Shown in pieces: positions 61,603-64,000 of a DNA stretch of 64,000 nt. The notes beneath the pieces are model-generated. The model had not been told where the DNA came from, did no database searches, and saw only the letters and a program-made list of their open reading frames with translations. The DNA lies in NCBI GenBank assembly GCA_004026145.2, contig CP034992.1, positions 3,976,931 through 4,040,930 on the forward strand, read 5' to 3'. A program made the translations under genes and the position numbers. The DNA is from Takifugu bimaculatus. Lineage: Eukaryota > Chordata > Actinopteri > Tetraodontiformes > Tetraodontidae. How positions within the stretch are numbered: the first letter of the stretch is position 1; every line of letters starts with the position of its first letter.

Positions 61603-62577
61603 TTGACTGAAAAGAGGAAAGAAAATAACCAGTGAATAACAAAAATGAAACGGCGTCGGTGCTACAGCGTGACTAGCGTCAGGACAGAAGCAATGCCAGG
61701 GACTTTCCTTTTGCTTCTCTTTAGAAAAAAGTGGTGAATCGGGATAAAATCCTCATCAGCACCTGATAAAAGTCATTGAAACTGATGACGGCTCATTCAG
61801 AACCACCGGTGGCAGCACGCCAGCACTGGCGCGCTAGTTATCGTTAGCATGCGGAGAGCATCGAACAACATAGTTGGATGAAAATGTGTTCTTTCTGGAT
61901 GAAACGTTCCCATGGACACTCATCCTGGCGTTCCGCCTCCCTTCAGTTATGAGCTCATCTGTCAGCATCTCGCATTGGCCTGCAAGATTTAACATCTGTG
62001 CGTCTCCCCCTGATGTTACAGACTTATAAAGACATTGCTTTGGAGGTCTCTGTAGGCTTTGTTTCTTGTTTTTAGTTGAGGAATAAACCCAACTAGTTTT
62101 CAATTTATTGTACTTTTCTTAATCTCATCTTTCTCCATTTTCCCAGAAATGATTAAGAGACATTCACGAGAACAAAAGGGTGGGTGGATGAGTGTAAAAC
62201 AAAGTGTTAGTGTGTGTGTGTGTAGGCTTTAGGTGGAAGATTTAATCTTTTGAGTAGAATTATTGTGTAAAACAAACATTCTATCAGCCTTTGCTAAGTC
62301 TAAATATTACCCTCAAGGCTCATTTCAAACATAATCTTCATCCCACAAATATTCTGCCTCCACATTTTTGGATGTTCAATCAGTGATGTTGCCAATTTCC
62401 TTTTGTATGTTCACATCGTGCGTAAGTGTCCGTTCTGACGTAAGAGACGAGAAATCGCCACCAGAAAGGAAGCAAAGCACAAAATGGGGGGAGGATGGAG
62501 GAAATAATGAGGGGTAGGTGAAGTCAGCCTTTATGGGTCGGCAGGGTATGGGACACATTCTCCTGAGCTGTGGTTTT

Positions 62578-62579
<2 letters not shown>

Positions 62580-62637
<58 letters not shown>
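62580..62637. repeat. (CA)n microsatellite, about 58 bases
   Basis: Pure CA array in intron 3. Confidence 0.97.
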
Positions 62638-62639
<2 letters not shown>

Positions 62640-62956
62640 AAGACAGTCCCACATCCTAACATTCCTCCACCGTAATTATTTTCCTTCTTATTCCTCCGTC
62701 TCTCTCTTTCTGTCTCAAATATGCTATTAGAGGCACCAGTGGCCATGTAATCACTTTGGGTTTCCCACAGGAACACACACATGTGCGCACACACACCTAC
62801 GTTGGTAATTACAGTTGAAGATTAGCGCGCTCTTCACCGTAATCCAACCGAGCAGCCGATGATCGGCCAGTGTTGCTCAGTGTCCCCTCATGTCATTGTA
62901 TTAATGGTTCCAAACTCTTTTTTTGACCTTGTCATATTATTCAGTGAACAGCACGT

Positions 62957-63001
62957 ACACACACACACACACACACACACACGCTCGCTCGCACACACGC
63001 A
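62957..63001. repeat. (CA)n with CGCT interruptions
   Basis: CA array followed by CGCTCGCTCG and a further short CA stretch. Confidence 0.9.
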
Positions 63002-63294
63002 TGTGCGTGACATTTCTTTACATCTGCTGCACTGTAGCATCCCAGCTACATGCGAACCCATTGTGACGCAGGCACATTTCCTACTGCACAAACGCTCCCT
63101 CGCCACTACACAAACACTCCAAACCCTGGCCGAACTGCTTTAATGCGTCCTCCACTCCTCTCCTCAAAGCCAGCTACACACTCCACAGAAGATAACATCT
63201 GTCCACCTCGTTGCTTTTAGCACTCTTACCAGTGCTTGTTTGGTTTTCCACTTTCCCGTGTCTGATAAGGCTCATGACCTGGTACCACGGCGCT

Positions 63295-63332
63295 CTCCCT
63301 CTCTCCCCCTCTCCCCCTCTCCCCCTCTCTCT
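63295..63332. repeat. (CTCTCCCC)n repeat
   Basis: Three to four tandem copies of an eight-base pyrimidine unit, then CT. Confidence 0.9.
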
Positions 63333-63888
63333 CTGTGGTGCGACAGGTTAGCATCTGTCCAATGTGTCGAGCCGCTCGTATTTACATGCACACACTCACT
63401 CCTGGCTGTAAAGCTTTACGTGCACTGGTCTTTTAGCATAAATGTGGTCGCTGCAGCGCTGATGTAAATGTGCTGTACTGTTTGGGTTGAGATGTTCTGT
63501 CAGGGATTTGCTGCACGTCTCCTTGGAAGAGGAAGCCTTTGCTCATTGGAATGGGGACACTAAAAAGGCTTTCAATTTGAAAGCTCCATCTTCAAGCCTC
63601 ATCTTATTGTATATGATAATGTTGTGGTGCGTTTTCCTGCCGTGTTTGCGAGACGCCTGATGAAATCAGTCACAGTAAAGCACCTCTGCAGACGCCACGC
63701 TGGGGAACCGGGGCGCGTGCACGCAGGCGTGCGTGCGTGCGAGACTCCATGCAGATGATTGAGTTAGCGTGACGCAGTGATGGTCGGAAGATGAAACGCC
63801 GCTGCAGCGCCGTGTCTGGCGAGTCGCTACACACACTTATCTGACGGCTGCTAGCTAAAGGCATTTAATTTGCAGCGTAGGGGGAGGA

Positions 63889-63899
63889 GGGGGGGGGGG
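63889..63899. repeat. Poly-G run (11)
   Basis: Uninterrupted G11 at the end of a G-rich 19-base stretch. Confidence 0.9.
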
Positions 63900-64000
63900 T
63901 GAATACACGAGAGATGGATGAGAGAAGAGAGGAGGGGGAAAGACGGGATGCAAAACATGAGATGGAGATAGAGGAATGACAAGTTCTTTTAATTTTGGCG

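Larger units (their letters stand above)
47868..64000 (+). other. plxna1: plxna1 intron 3 (continues past window)
   Basis: More than 16 kb follow the GTAAGC donor without a recognisable next plexin exon. I looked for the conserved continuation of the Sema domain (an IRVD start and an SPILRD motif) and did not find it. The interval holds many (CA)n/(GT)n arrays, a CpG-rich block near 55.6-56.1 kb, an 864-base unrecognised open frame (54591-55454) and a 108-base exon-like segment at 54059. Confidence 0.8.

Noticed and set aside
47868..64000. Search for the next plexin-A1 exon
   Set aside because: No IRVD or SPILRD-type continuation with splice sites was found. GTGGACGC at 58369 and TTGGACGGC at 52690 translate to unrelated peptides.

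Overview
The window reads as vertebrate, almost certainly teleost, chromosomal DNA. It is mostly non-coding. It is crowded with (CA)n/(GT)n microsatellites, long G or C homopolymers and polypyrimidine tracts, and holds a few decayed copies of fish-type tRNA-derived repeats. I see no bacterial operons, phage, CRISPR arrays or intact transposons.

One gene can be identified with confidence: the 5' part of a plexin-A1 gene (plxna1) on the + strand. A CpG-rich block at about 12840-13930 looks like its promoter and non-coding first exon, with a splice donor at 13126. A roughly 24.5 kb intron leads to a large second exon (37641-39075) carrying the rest of the leader, the start codon at 37894, the signal peptide and most of the Sema domain. 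After an 8.6 kb intron, a 183-base phase-0 exon (47685-47867) continues the Sema domain. The next intron runs past the right edge (over 16 kb). The end of the Sema domain and the PSI, IPT, transmembrane and RasGAP-like parts lie outside the window. Which teleost duplicate this is (a or b) cannot be decided here.

Layout: 1-12839 upstream intergenic DNA; 12840-13930 CpG-rich promoter, exon 1 and start of intron 1; 13126-37640 intron 1; 37641-39075 exon 2; 39076-47684 intron 2; 47685-47867 exon 3; 47868-64000 partial intron 3. Intron 3 holds a second CpG-rich block at about 55640-56130 with a near-palindromic RFX X-box and a consensus splice donor, a candidate internal promoter.

The points most worth following up concern regulation of plxna1. 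Both leader exons carry upstream ORFs. Alternative acceptors in exon 2 could remove one of them. The start of intron 2 has an in-frame stop followed by poly(A) signals, which could give a secreted Sema-only protein. Complementary (CA)n/(GT)n tracts flank exon 3, which could be skipped without a frameshift. I found no convincing undescribed multi-gene system.
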